A stretch of DNA of 64,000 nt, taken from the NCBI RefSeq assembly GCF_910592395.1, contig NC_088313.1:16880437-16944436 (forward strand), in the 5' to 3' direction. Source of the DNA: Lineus longissimus. Taxonomy: Eukaryota; Nemertea; Pilidiophora; Heteronemertea; Lineidae. The notes under the pieces were generated by a model that was not told where the DNA came from, ran no database searches, and was given only the letters and a program-made list of their open reading frames with translations. The translations under genes were made by a program, and so were the position numbers. Positions 38,701 to 47,695 of this stretch are shown here, piece after piece (position 1 is the first letter of the stretch; the number at the start of each line of letters is the position of its first letter).

Positions 38701-41700
38701 CTGTTTCTGTTGATGCTGGATGATACAAGTTTGATCGAGCGTACACTCTCAGAAATAAAGGTTTTTGGGCTTCTGAAGAATCATTAAAGATTTTTTGGCA
38801 CTCATCGGCACACATATGCGCTTCGTTGATATGGTCGAGGCTTTTCAGCGTTTTTTTTAAAGAAAAGAAACCATTACAAGAGTTTTTACTAGAAAAACAC
38901 CGGGTGGCATGTGTTGGACGAAAAAACTTCCAAATGCTTAAAAACCTTTCTAACAATATACATTTATAGTATTATCATTATTATATTATATGACAAAATG
39001 CAATACAAAATAGACGAATATATTTCTGCATAATATTTTGCCCATATAGTAATGGAATGTTTGCCGATGCTAAACGTTAGTCCTCACCTGCAACCCTGAG
39101 GTGAAGGGTTCGCATCCTTCACAAGATTCACAGCTTGGCTTCTCATGTCTTCTATGGACTGCAGCACATCAGCTTCTACACAACCTGCTGGTAAGGTGAC
39201 AGCGCCAGCAGTTGTGCTACCGCCACTACCAGTGCTGCCTCCACTACTGCTGCCGCCGCCACTGGTACTACTACTACTTGAGCTAGAGCTGCTGCTACTG
39301 CTACTACTGCCCCATGACACCCAACCTGAAAATGACAAGACAACAGAAAATGAAAAGAACAATGGGCTGAACTATGAAAGAAAACCAGAAGTGCGACAAT
39401 ATAAACTTGAATCTGGCTACAAAATGGATACCGCCTTTGGTTAAAATAGTATATGGATAATCAATGCTAGGGAACGTCTCGGAATAAGTCAAATGTCCTC
39501 TGGTCGTAATTCGTTTTCGGTTGCAAGAACATTGATGTAAACCGGCACTGCTCGAACCTTACACTGGTGTCTGCATCATTTTATTAGATGTGACCAGATG
39601 TATTGTTATCGTTACCTTCTTTGGTTACGCATAGCATGTTCGCCCTTGAAATGTAGACTTTCATGGCAGCTACCATCCGGTTTCTACAGAAAGCTGGTGC
39701 GGTGGCGGCACAGGCTTGGTTAGCGCTGATGGACCCGCAGAGGGTGGCAACATCCGGGTTTTTGGTTGTTAGCAGTTTGATCAGGCTCTTGCTGAAATCA
39801 TCAAGGCATTTCGTCGCCTTTCCTGCTGGGCAAGGATCAACTGCAAATAGTGCAACAGACTGGTCATTATATATCATCGACAGTGTATACAGTCATGAAG
39901 TATTTGAAGAGAACTATTGGTGGCCCGATATCGAAATTGGATGTAGGTTGTTTTTTAAAATTATACATGCACGTCCAAATTAACAGAAAAGAGCCAGCGG
40001 AATTTAAATAACATCATCGTATCAACAAAAATGCAACCTACCCTTTGGAAAAGTGCAAGTGCTCGTAGCACTGTTAAATATTGCTTTCTCTTTAGGATCC
40101 ACCAAAGTCGTACACATCTTGCTGACATCCTGCATCTCAATCGCCGATACCGCTTTTAGCGTCATAGCTGGACAACCTTTAACCTTGTACTCGCTTGTCA
40201 TAAGACCGGGGAAGAGCTTGTCTACCTCAGCGCGGTTGCCAAATGCTGTCTTTAGCTTGGTCGAGCATGCATCGAAGTCGGTGACCGTGTCAGACCAGGA
40301 TGCAGCCATGATTAGAAGGGTTAGGGTGGTTTTTATCTGCGAGAGAAAGCCATTAACCTTTTTAAAGTTTTACATATTAACACGTTGTTGAGAAAAGCTG
40401 CCTTTAATCCTGGTTTGATTTGTTCATATGGCCTCCTCCTGTGAAGTATATCACACTTACAAGATGCTTTGGTTTAAAAAACGAACGAACGAACGAACTA
40501 CTCTGTAAAAATGACCAGAATTAGAGTTGAATTTCTATTATCCAGAAACCGTGTGATGCATACTCCATCCAGGTGTTCGAAGGGAAGACTTAACCAGAAG
40601 ACTAAACGTTTTAGACCAATTTTTTTCCACCTACATCAGTAACAGTTCCTCCCATGTCGAACGTCATATGCAGCCATAGAATGTTCTCGAAGGGTTTGCA
40701 TAAGGCACTAGCCGCTGGAAAAGGTATGGAAACGGAAAGTTAGTAAAAAGGGGCTGATGATATTTTACGTTTTCTTGAGAGACTTTACTCGACCCTTGGT
40801 TCATTGAAACCTACTTCGCAGAGCAGTAGTGGTACTTGTCGTTTTTTAAAAAGAAAAACAACAAGTTTAGAATTCTTTCAAACACCAGTTGCTTTAAAGA
40901 GTGCTGCTTGTCGTTGTTCAAAGAAAGACCTCAGCTGTAGAATTCTTTAAATGTTAGGTCACTATCGTCACTCGCCAAAAGACTCAATAAAAAGCTTTCA
41001 AGAGGGCTCAGTGCTTGTCGTTTTTTCAAGAAAGCTGCAAACATTTGGTGCCATCACTGTTATTGCAGGTAGGTAGCTGTTGAAACGGTGTCGACAACAT
41101 ACCTTTTAGATCTTTACCGAGAGCAAAATGTAAAGAATACCCGGCCGTCATCTGACAGAATGCACTTGGGGTGGTTGACGTAGCAAAACTTCCATGGAAC
41201 TTGAGCGTCTTCATGGCGGAGGCAGCATATGTGACTAAAATTCAGCAGATTTAAGAAGCTTTAGGAAGCCATTCTATGAGAATTTGGCAACATTGCAACA
41301 TTTACAGTTAAACTAGCCTTTACAAAAAAGATCGCACAGAATGCGTACCAACTGTATGCTTTAGAGACACATTACTTGCCTGGCGCTCCTCGAAAGACAC
41401 AATTAAAGTCTTTCACGTTATAGGAATAATACTGCGGATTACATGCAAAGTACGAAGCGGTTGTGAACATTCCTGGACTGTCCATGGTAACGTTCTTGCA
41501 TCCAGTTGCGCTCATGACGTCGATTCCTGGCCACAAAACCAACATGTCTTTTTGGCTCGAAAGAATAGGCTCGATGATGTTCAGACACTTTGTCATGTCC
41601 TCCCTCTTAGTTCCACTGATTTGTAACTTGTTGCCAGTCATGACCTGAATGTACGAAAGTGGAACTTATCAAAGTATATATTTTGGAAAGCCAAGAGGGG

Positions 41701-44223
41701 TCTATTAAACAATTTGTATCAGTTCCAACTCATCATTGGCGTCACCAGATAACCAAAATCCGTGTGCGCTTGTCTTTTTCTTGAAACAATATTTATACAT
41801 GTAGTTTTCTTTTATATACAGTTTTTTTGGTGAGCTTACATGTACCTAATATCTAAAAAAGATGTGTTAATTTGACTGGTGGATTTGTAATAAACATATT
41901 TACCCAGGCCTGAACCAGCCGGAACTGTGTGTTGGCGGGCGGGGTAATCCATGATACAGTCACAGCAAGACCTTTGTCCGTACAGAATCTTTGAAGATTG
42001 GACCTGAAACATCACTCGTAGGCAAATCTCTGGTAACGACTTATGCGGGGTATCTTATTGAGGAGCAGTTGCAGATACTTCCATGGATAAACTTTCTGGA
42101 TTGTTGTGATACTGTGGCGGTGACTACATGGAATTTCTTTCAATATCGCTTGTTTGCAGTTAAAGACCTCAATGATCCAAATAATTTCATTGCTTGTCAA
42201 TAATACTTTGTCTATATTTGGCCTCAAAAGGCAAGAGAATATGCACATGCATTACAATATATATGAACACACCCCTACCCCCTCTCGCTACGGGGACCTT
42301 TAAAGTGTTAGGTCCTGCTACAGGCATACTCACGTGCTTGTAGCTACAGTCACAAACGTCGGCTTCCAGGCATCGAAGAGCTTGGTTCCACAACTCTTAT
42401 TGATCAATTCGTCGCTGACCCATGATCCACGAATGAATATCACCAACTTGGGTATTTCGACGGTAGTGGCCTGACCAACTTGATAAAAAAAGAGGCGAAC
42501 ACGAGGTACATCAGTGACAACATGCTTTCGTAGTGGAAAGTGACAATGAATCTTTCTGATTGTATTGCTACAGAAGAGAAAATATGTCATGCTCTTCTGC
42601 AGTAGTCAAAATAGAAGAAAAGGGGAATTAGCATACACTATAAACGAAACATCGGATTACACATCTCCGACACTCACAGACATAAAGCTTTTGAAAAACC
42701 TGTCATGCTTTTTGGCCAACGAAAAATATATATATCCCGCAGAGGTTTTTCAGCGAAGTGAAGAACTGTTAGAGATTTTTCAGAATCTCAAACACCATCA
42801 GGAGTATTTCATTTCACCAAACGAACTCTATGGAGTGCATATTGCGTTGGCCGAAAAACCTTTAACGATTTTTCATCAGCTCAAAAACCTTTGTTTTTCT
42901 GTGAGTCTATCGACCGAAAATCATGAATCATAACTGTTCTTTATTTTTACAAAAACTTCTCATGCGCCAAAAAAGGTCCCTGAACGACCCCCTTTTGATA
43001 ATCATGAGTGTACACAAGCCATCGGTCAACAATTCAGAAAAAGAATATTCTATACTTGCTAAGACATATAGCGTGGATACAATGTGCACAACTGTTCCAG
43101 GTCAAACCGCCTACCACAATTTGTAAACCGCTCGTATCAAGACCTATCGGTACTTCAACCAAGCTCTTCCAAGTAATTGAGGACCAGAAGTGTAGGGCTA
43201 CATGGCTTAGTTGTAAACACTTGGGAAGAGCTTCATATCGGATTTGAAGTGTGATAGAGGGCTATACTTGGACGCCAATTTGGTGTGCGTGCGCATACCG
43301 AATTCGCCTTTTACCACTCTTCGTGCTCTTCATGCCTTGGTGTCGTCGTCATGGTCAAAGATGCCTGGTTAGAACGTTGTCTTTGTACCAATATATTTCC
43401 AATAATTCTTTCCTATCTTCATATCGGATTTGAAGTGTGATAGAGGGCTATACTTGGACGCCAATTTGGTGTGCGTGCGCATACCGAATTCGCCTTTTAC
43501 CACTCTTCGTGCTCTTCATGCCTTGGTGTTGTCGTCATAGTCAAAGATGCCTGGTTTGAACGTTGTCTTTGTACCAATACATTTCTAATACTTCTTTCCT
43601 TGAAAAATCCTTCACGGTTCGTTTGACTCTGATCGACCTGATGTCCCTTTTTTCCTCTTCAACGAATCGTTCCTTGCTGATGAATATTCTTATGAATAAG
43701 ACTTTTCGAAATATGTTCCCAATGAAATACACATTTTGTATCAGTCTCTCACAGCCCATTTCCGTTTTGTTCTTCCTTTTGCATGCACCAATTTAGATTA
43801 TGGATGGGTTGACATTTCCCCCAGGAAAACGCGAAGAAGCTTCGAGAAGAGGAAAGCGATGCCAACACTGAATTGAACTCATTTCTTTTTTTGGGTAAAA
43901 TCTGCCCGTTCTGTTAAAATATTCTGCAGTCCTCAAGGAGCGTTCTGGTGCTGGAATCTCACATACTCTCGATGCTGATTCAAATTAATATCCCTGTTAC
44001 GGGCCAGGGAAATTGTGTCTTTGACTCATAGAAAGATCTTTTGGCAAAACATTTTGGCAAATTTAATGTGTCTATGTTAATTTGAGTCACCAACGCGAAA
44101 CTAGGTTACTCAATGCCCCAAAGCCAGTAATAATACTCCAAAGAGAAACTTACCTTCAGAAGAAACCAACATTAATATACTGCTAAAGAAAACCAAAATC
44201 GAATATTGCTTCATCGCAGTCAT
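17875..44223 (-). CDS. Giant VWDE-like membrane protein, 51 exons, duplicated VWD/EGF module
   Basis: I fixed every exon border by splice consensus plus reading phase. The 51 exons sum to 10,530 nt, exactly divisible by three with no internal stop, giving 3,509 residues. Order: signal peptide; unknown N-terminal region; helical Cys repeats; VWD-A (GDPHMTSFDGL); EGF-A; further Cys repeats; VWD-B; EGF-B; Cys-rich stalk; one transmembrane helix; and a cytoplasmic tail of about 800 residues. Each VWD carries the CICAVA(I/V) and DDV pattern, and VWD-A has GLCGKYSGKQDDD. Together with the EGFs these point to the VWDE family, although two VWD modules plus a membrane anchor are not its usual layout. 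It could instead be two adjacent genes read as one, but the continuous phase and absence of a stop or anchor between modules argue for one. Exon coordinates are in the module entries below. The start may be Met at 44223 or 44214. Confidence 0.8.
20966..21589 (-). other. VWDE-like gene exons 48-49: transmembrane helix and basic stop-transfer
   Basis: Exons 21448-21589 and 20966-21049. A helix of about 25 residues starting at WWILLILLAILLLAALIL runs into a Cys cluster (CLLCCCC), a probable palmitoylation site, and then KRKKKDEK. The positive-inside rule puts the long C-terminal tail in the cytoplasm. An Ala-rich stretch follows. Confidence 0.85.
21786..23553 (-). other. VWDE-like gene exons 43-47: EGF-B and Cys-rich stalk
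   Basis: Exons: 23389-23553, 23083-23248, 22602-22786, 22120-22416 and 21786-21897. They contain CPANCNGKGKCVNG joined to KCQCDAGYEYNDC (EGF-like), then CDTRKQNCSVF, DSLCFDCNPKDVTC and CFTYDKCFGPGE with EKCVVCDPASS. The last resembles the CxIxGxC...CxxCxP motif seen in the C-terminal part of VWDE proteins. It precedes the transmembrane exon. Confidence 0.75.
23824..26518 (-). other. VWDE-like gene exons 36-42: VWD domain B
   Basis: Exons: 26343-26518, 25894-26128, 25629-25705, 25106-25515, 24607-24730, 24246-24391 and 23824-23972. This is a second VWD. The opening is GDMNTRTFDGL, so the GDPH signature has changed to GDMN. FYTNFQTGFFVAYKHK, CICAVAVQSEDDV, VDRC and GLCGFYDEKTSND follow. Exon 39 covers what is three exons in module A. 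Exon 41 is 146 nt with the same phases as its module A counterpart (31939-32084). Confidence 0.8.
26747..29396 (-). other. VWDE-like gene exons 29-35: Cys-rich helical repeats (B)
   Basis: Exons: 29293-29396, 28801-28958, 28416-28533, 28119-28272, 27656-27765, 27153-27404 and 26747-26915. These helical Cys-containing segments, such as KKKQCLSIATKDC, ELDFCQVSDNYELL and KALAAKCAATNQR, sit before VWD-B as repeat array A sits before VWD-A. The exon 35 acceptor is the AG ending at 26916; the AG nearer the 3' side gives a premature stop. Confidence 0.7.
29728..31153 (-). other. VWDE-like gene exons 25-28: EGF-A and post-EGF region
   Basis: Exons: 31007-31153, 30481-30658, 30160-30350 and 29728-29949. 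The segment contains YCNKYLQGKNYVKTCMQ, then an EGF-like core (CSGHGVCANG joined to KCNCNSPWTNADC), then CDINKLACKSW and PFMVYNSTTEDCF. The same order recurs after VWD-B, with matching intron phases. Confidence 0.75.
31512..35951 (-). other. VWDE-like gene exons 18-24: VWD domain A
   Basis: Exons: 35797-35951, 35227-35544, 34822-34885, 32844-33104, 32363-32577, 31939-32084 and 31512-31639. A beta-rich pre-VWD segment ends in GDPHMTSFDGL, the classic VWD opening. Then come YYQNYLSGIFVMYKHS, CICAVAIKSGDDV and FDRC, and the closing GLCGKYSGKQDDD. VWD domains fold with internal disulfides and bind calcium. Exon 22 must start at the AG ending at 32578, because the AG further upstream leads into an in-frame TGA. 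The 1.7-kb intron between exons 20 and 21 contains the GPCR gene. Confidence 0.85.
33218..34498 (-). CDS. Class A (rhodopsin-like) GPCR, intronless, nested in an intron
   Basis: A single 426-residue ORF. Seven hydrophobic segments lie at about residues 143-167 (GN in TM1), 177-198 (LAVYDN in TM2), 216-241, 265-283, 303-329, 347-370 and 384-408. The DRY position reads ERF (243-245). TM7 ends NFSINFFVYILSG, a variant of NPxxY. Cys 219 and Cys 293 can form the usual loop disulfide. The overall pattern resembles invertebrate neuropeptide-type receptors, but the ligand cannot be named. Met 40 (34381) begins a strong signal peptide (GLIVAWVIALCVATPSSA), so translation may start there. The gene lies on the same strand as its host, between host exons 20 and 21. 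Confidence 0.85.
   Translation of the reverse strand: MSARSEYSEASLLLNENTSEERSSSTVSIILIQIWLHNGMIRGLIVAWVIALCVATPSSASVHGMTTATNSDTFSQQSLFYGSVLTDSSAQIEKNTVDTFTCNSDGLRKASCRISESWQANYWAQVFESKIQLFTQKWERTIRICFLPPCILCGIVGNICSFFIMVSVKMRKTSYSSFLATLAVYDNLALTVRFLGYVNFMAMVNGVDIFMALTSDVACILCEFLVTSVHTICGWLVVLVALERFIVITFPITGRNICTKKAANLQICILHVSTFLLQCYHFWQTKYIIGIGCAMEAHHQTSHYVVAGIIVVNTPVGFTLILSVATVSSITCRPKMERNSGKEVKIRKVTNMLLSLSCSFLLLSLPNAILAHVIQLIPQYYTIAVSYMNIFDLLWTVNFSINFFVYILSGSDVRKEFVRLVCSRQK
36056..40336 (-). other. VWDE-like gene exons 7-17: array of helical Cys-rich repeats (A)
   Basis: Exons: 40042-40336, 39616-39840, 39088-39325, 38437-38676, 37996-38220, 37723-37847, 37513-37618, 37085-37215, 36748-36765, 36380-36488 and 36056-36212. 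They encode about 600 residues of Ala-, Lys- and Ser-rich helical-looking sequence with Cys every 10-35 residues and exon ends at or near a Cys-Gly or Cys-Ser (SVCG, TFCG, TAGCS, KKACS). Exon 9 begins with a run of about 14 Ser followed by Gly/Ser. Exon 15 is only 18 nt. Exon 17 uses a GC donor. The layout recalls repeated extracellular helical Cys modules, but no named family fits with confidence. Confidence 0.7.
38745..38945 (-). repeat. Intronic repeat with AAAAACCTTT/CTCAGA end, copy 1
   Basis: Read on the minus strand, its end (GCCAAAAAATCTTTAATGAT onward, finishing in TTTCTGAGAG) matches the copy at 42690-42912 read on the plus strand. It lies in the intron between exons 9 and 10 of the VWDE-like gene. 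Confidence 0.5.
40829..41040. repeat. Degenerate CTTGTCGTT repeats in an intron
   Basis: Three partial units begin with CTTGTCGTT followed by an A-rich and then AGAATTCTTT segment (about 40829, 40907 and 41013). They lie in the intron between exons 5 and 6 of the VWDE-like gene. Confidence 0.45.
42690..42912 (+). repeat. Intronic repeat with AAAAACCTTT/CTCAGA end, copy 2
   Basis: This is the opposite-orientation relative of 38745-38945, with the shared end CTCAAAAACCTTTGTTTTTC. It lies in intron 1 of the VWDE-like gene. The 122-codon ORF overlapping it is not considered a gene. Confidence 0.5.
43231..43602. repeat. 186-bp tandem duplication in intron 1
   Basis: Two head-to-tail copies start CTTCATATCGGATTTGAAGT at 43231 and 43417 and differ by only a few substitutions. 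This indicates a fairly recent duplication. Confidence 0.9.
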
Positions 44224-44859
44224 CCTTATCCAGCCGCCTCTCTGATGCCAGTTATTTATCCTAATTCCATAAAACAATATGAAATATATAATCAAATAAG
44301 AAATAGATTGTAACGTTAAGGTGTTTGTAATCTAGTAAATGTGTTCGTTTCTCCAACATATGCATTTATTCCGTGTAGACCTGCAACACACTCCGACAAC
44401 ACACTCCGACATCATTGCTCTTTTGTATTCATATGATACAAAATATATAGCCTCGTCCTTGCTCTCTGAGAATACGTCTTGTACGTTGAATATGGGCGTT
44501 TGTTTCTTAGTAATAGCTAAGCATCTGCGTCTTTGGTTCCATAAAAGGCCGTGGGATCGTCAGCCAAAAAACATCAAAGGCCCTCAAGTCTGAAGTGGAG
44601 TGTTTACAATATCGTTTGAAGTATAAGTTCCCATCCTTGCTCATGGGGAAACATCTTAAATGTCATTGCCTTTATTGTGCCATAGGCTGGTTGGTGTCAG
44701 ATTCAAGGATATTGAGTTCGACATTTAGATTCTGGATGCACTAACTGATGTACTTATGTAATTATCAGTATATCAATGGATATGATCCAATTTCCTTTTA
44801 TATATAAACACTGTGAATAAATACGGTGTCCAAACCTGGCAACCCAATTTGATTTAAAC
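44224..44859. other. Region upstream of the VWDE-like gene
   Basis: This should contain the promoter and 5' UTR of the minus-strand gene. I see AT-rich sequence and a short direct repeat (AACACACTCCGAC, twice, near 44390), but no convincing core promoter motif and no coding region. Confidence 0.4.
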
Positions 44860-45115
44860 TTTTCAAGGATGCAGCAGGTCTCAAAACAGCTTTCTGTCCG
44901 AGGTTTTACCAAAGCCCAAAGTTTCATTTGACCCAAATCCCTGCTGTCAGGTTTTTAACTACGACCGAAGGCGAGACCATATTACACCATTTAAAAGAAA
45001 TCCACTGGACTCCGTATAAGGCTCTTCTTATCGCAAATATCTTCCTTCACCAGATTGGCAGACTTAGCTACCAGAGTACTGGGTTTGTTTGTCGGAGGTT
45101 CACTGTCTGTTTATT
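44860..45115 (+). pseudogene. Remnant of a non-LTR retrotransposon reverse transcriptase C-terminus
   Basis: A DHITP word in one frame is followed, after a frameshift, by LKEIHWTPYKALLIANIFL. This matches the widespread HITP...LKxLHWLPVxxRIxFKIL pattern found at the end of the reverse transcriptase domain of non-LTR elements. Stops and the frameshift show that it is dead. Confidence 0.5.
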
Positions 45116-45566
45116 AGTACCCATGTTCCCCGCTGACTCCACATCGAAAACAAACTTGATTTGTTTGTCGAAGTAATCACTCTTCACATTGATGTGATAA
45201 CCCAGTTGTCAGGTTTTATACTTACATCGGGCGTTACTGTCCGCAATCATTAAGGGCTTGGTCATCACCCAATCAAAGGACTTTTTCGGATTATTTGTTT
45301 TCTTAGTGAGTATTCATGGACTCCTTGATTATATCATATATATAAATTGTATTTTAAACAGATTTGAGCACAATAACTAGCCTGCTAGTTAGTGCTAAAC
45401 ATTTCGGAACATCTGTGATATAGGGACGCCGGGCCGACTTGTTTCTGTGAGGGATGGGGCCTGTCTTTCTACTTGCATTGAGTTCATGTGGAAAAACACA
45501 ATAAAAAACTGCTGAAAGCTCTGTAAAATTGTCTCCGGGACATTCTTTTTTACGGCAGCAGATTAG

Positions 45567-46043
45567 TACGGCAGCAGATTAGTGCCATAAAAAATAAAAT
45601 ATTATCTCATTATTACGAGATCATTTCTCGTTATAACGAGATCTTTTCTCGTTATTACGAGATCTTTTCTCGTTATTACGAGATGCGAAAGTGCACGCAA
45701 CATCGAGGATTAAAGCTCAGGATGAAGCGCGGGCCGAAAAAGGTCCGTACTTTATAGACCCATATACCATCGTCGTGTCCTAACATGCCTAATATGAGGG
45801 AACTTCTTGTACGGTTCTATTTCAATCTTGGACTGAACAATGGTGAAAATAACGAGAAAAACATCGCGTAATAACGAGATAACATCTCGTAATAACGAGA
45901 AAAGATCGCGTAATAACGAGAAAAGATCGCGTAATAACGAGAAAAGATCTCGTAATAACGAGATAACATCGCGTAATAACGAGAAAAGATCTCGTAATAA
46001 CGAGATAATATTTTATTTTTTATGGCACTAATCTGCTGCCGTA
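45567..46043. mobile_element. MITE built of palindromic TCTCGTTATTACGAGA units
   Basis: The terminal inverted repeats begin TACGGCAGCAGATTAGTGCC and continue through a TAAAAAATAAAATATTATCTC block, perfect or nearly so at both ends. Each arm then contains tandem 20-22 bp units around the self-complementary word TCTCGTTATTACGAGA (about four on the left, about eight on the right). A unique centre of about 150 bp separates the arms. An extra copy of TACGGCAGCAGATTAG abuts the left end (45551). ORFs on both strands through the units are artefacts. Confidence 0.8.
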
Positions 46044-46394
46044 CTTTTTGCCTAAGACAAGAATAATCTTTTTTCAGGGTAATTGCCTGCTTTGTAACAA
46101 GGTTACTTCCCAACCATGGCAAATCACGATGACACTTTTGAGATGGCGGGGGATATGACGTGGACTTCCGATATCGATTTTGTAAATATACATGCAGGCC
46201 TACTTTATTTCTTGGTCAACTGAACTGATGTCAGGTGCAAGTTCAAACCCCATAAGACCCAAAATTGAAGTCCGCACGCAGTTAAATTATTGGATTACGA
46301 CTCAAACTAAACCCTCTTATTTGTGCGGTGTCCTTTGTCGTTTCAGGATTAATACAAGATTTGAAATACAGCTTGGTCGAATTTGGGCGACGAC

Positions 46395-47075
46395 ATGGGC
46401 GAAGTTGAGTAATTTCTTGGAACGCTCCATGGACGGGTAGTTTTGAAAGAAGATGCAGAAACGCAGAAACAAATTACAGAAACGCAAAAATATAGAAACG
46501 AAACGGAATAGGTTTCCATAAGCCTTGGAATGATTTGCAAACATTGCGGTAGCCATAGGGCCATGGTTCATACGAGATGGTGGGGTGCATGGTGCTTTGG
46601 ATATGGGGTTCGATTCTCACAGCATGTCTTTTGAAATTGTGTAGAGCGCACTGATTGAATTCTTGAGATGGTGGTGTCGTTCTTTGTCTCGGGCTGCAAT
46701 TTACAGCCGTTCACTGCGTAAGCAATGTAAAAGCGAGCCCTACACTTCAACCCATGAACGAGCGCTAAGCCCCCATTTCCAAAATTGAACCCATGACCGA
46801 TCACTTCCCCATCTCAATAGACAGTTGTAAGAATCGCACACATGACCAAAGCACTACACCACCATCTGACCTCGGAAGACTGAATAATGGCCTCAAAGCA
46901 CTTCACCCATGGTCACATGAACAATCTCATTGAGGCACCACCTTGTGTGCACTTCGATATCAAGGTTTTATGAAACTGTTCTGTTTCGTTTCTGTGTTTC
47001 GTTTGTGCGTTTTTGCTACTTGTTTTACAACTACCCCGCGTATCGTAACTAGTTTCTCTCAACTTTTGCGTCTAT
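46395..47075. repeat. Large imperfect foldback (inverted repeat)
   Basis: Matching arms can be followed inward from both ends: GGGTAGTT words, then CAGAAACG/AAACGAAAC words (46440-46505 against 46975-47020), then GTTTCATAA-like words, then GATGGTGG...GCTTTGG...CGATTCT (46571-46624 against 46827-46878). All pairs are centred near 46730. The arms are strongly diverged. It is probably an old foldback transposon; coding capacity is absent. Confidence 0.5.
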
Positions 47076-47695
47076 TTATAGACGCTGGGCGCGCATACAG
47101 GTCAATCTGGTTCATAGACGATACTGCAGTGCAGACCCGGGCCGGTAGCCACTGAGTTGAGACAAGTCCATAGTATTGGTCCTGATGCATGCCTGATGAT
47201 ACAGATCAGTATGGTTTTTTAAGGCTAAGGTTTCATGACCTACTTCGTTAAATACCACGTTACTGTTTATTTTCGATTTTTTTCTCGGACGAAATTGTGT
47301 TTTTTGTCAGGATCATTGATAATCAATTGTGTAATGATAGGCGACTTGAATTGCGGAGAAAGGAATTATATATTGTGGATTTGTGATATCTTGTACTGAG
47401 TTAACTTTCGTGAAGTTGTGTAGATCACTATCGCTGTGGACACTGTACTTGTACTAGCATTCTCCTTAGTATTACCTGTGTCTGTGATCTTGACTTCAAC
47501 GGCCCACATCAAGATATTGGATCGTGGCGCAATTTGGAAATGAATCCAAGATATTTCGGTGAGTAGGTTTTAAGTTTTGAATTCGTAGAGCGATAGTATA
47601 AAGCTCAACAAGCTCTAAAGGCTCTACGCCGTTCATTTTTACTCTAAAATTTGCCATAAAAATTGAATTTGATAATTTCCAATTGCGTACATGTA

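Larger units (their letters stand above)
40635..44223 (-). other. VWDE-like gene exons 1-6: signal peptide and N-terminal region
   Basis: Exons: 44154-44223, 42334-42478, 41904-42003, 41380-41644, 41103-41234 and 40635-40714. Exon 1 encodes a signal peptide with a hydrophobic core ILVFFSSILMLVSS. The following ~240 residues hold several Cys (for example SCGTKLF, FCTDKGL, CKNVTM, FACNPQ) and an IFIRGSW beta-strand-like start. I do not recognise the domain. Exon 4 ends at a GC donor (CCAG|gcaagt); the nearby GT alternative would break the frame. Confidence 0.75.

Noticed and set aside
40040-40336. Independent small secreted protein starting at the Met in TLTLLIMAASWS
   Set aside because: The exon has a clean acceptor, and its phase links it to both neighbours in the large gene.
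45817-46122. ORFs on both strands with repeated SRYYEIF or SRNNEKR words
   Set aside because: They are translations of the palindromic 21-bp units of the MITE; both strands are open for the same compositional reason.
46571-46878. tRNA-derived SINE, because of a GGTTCGATTCTC B-box-like word
   Set aside because: No A-box or cloverleaf, and the matching segment in opposite orientation is better explained by the larger foldback.
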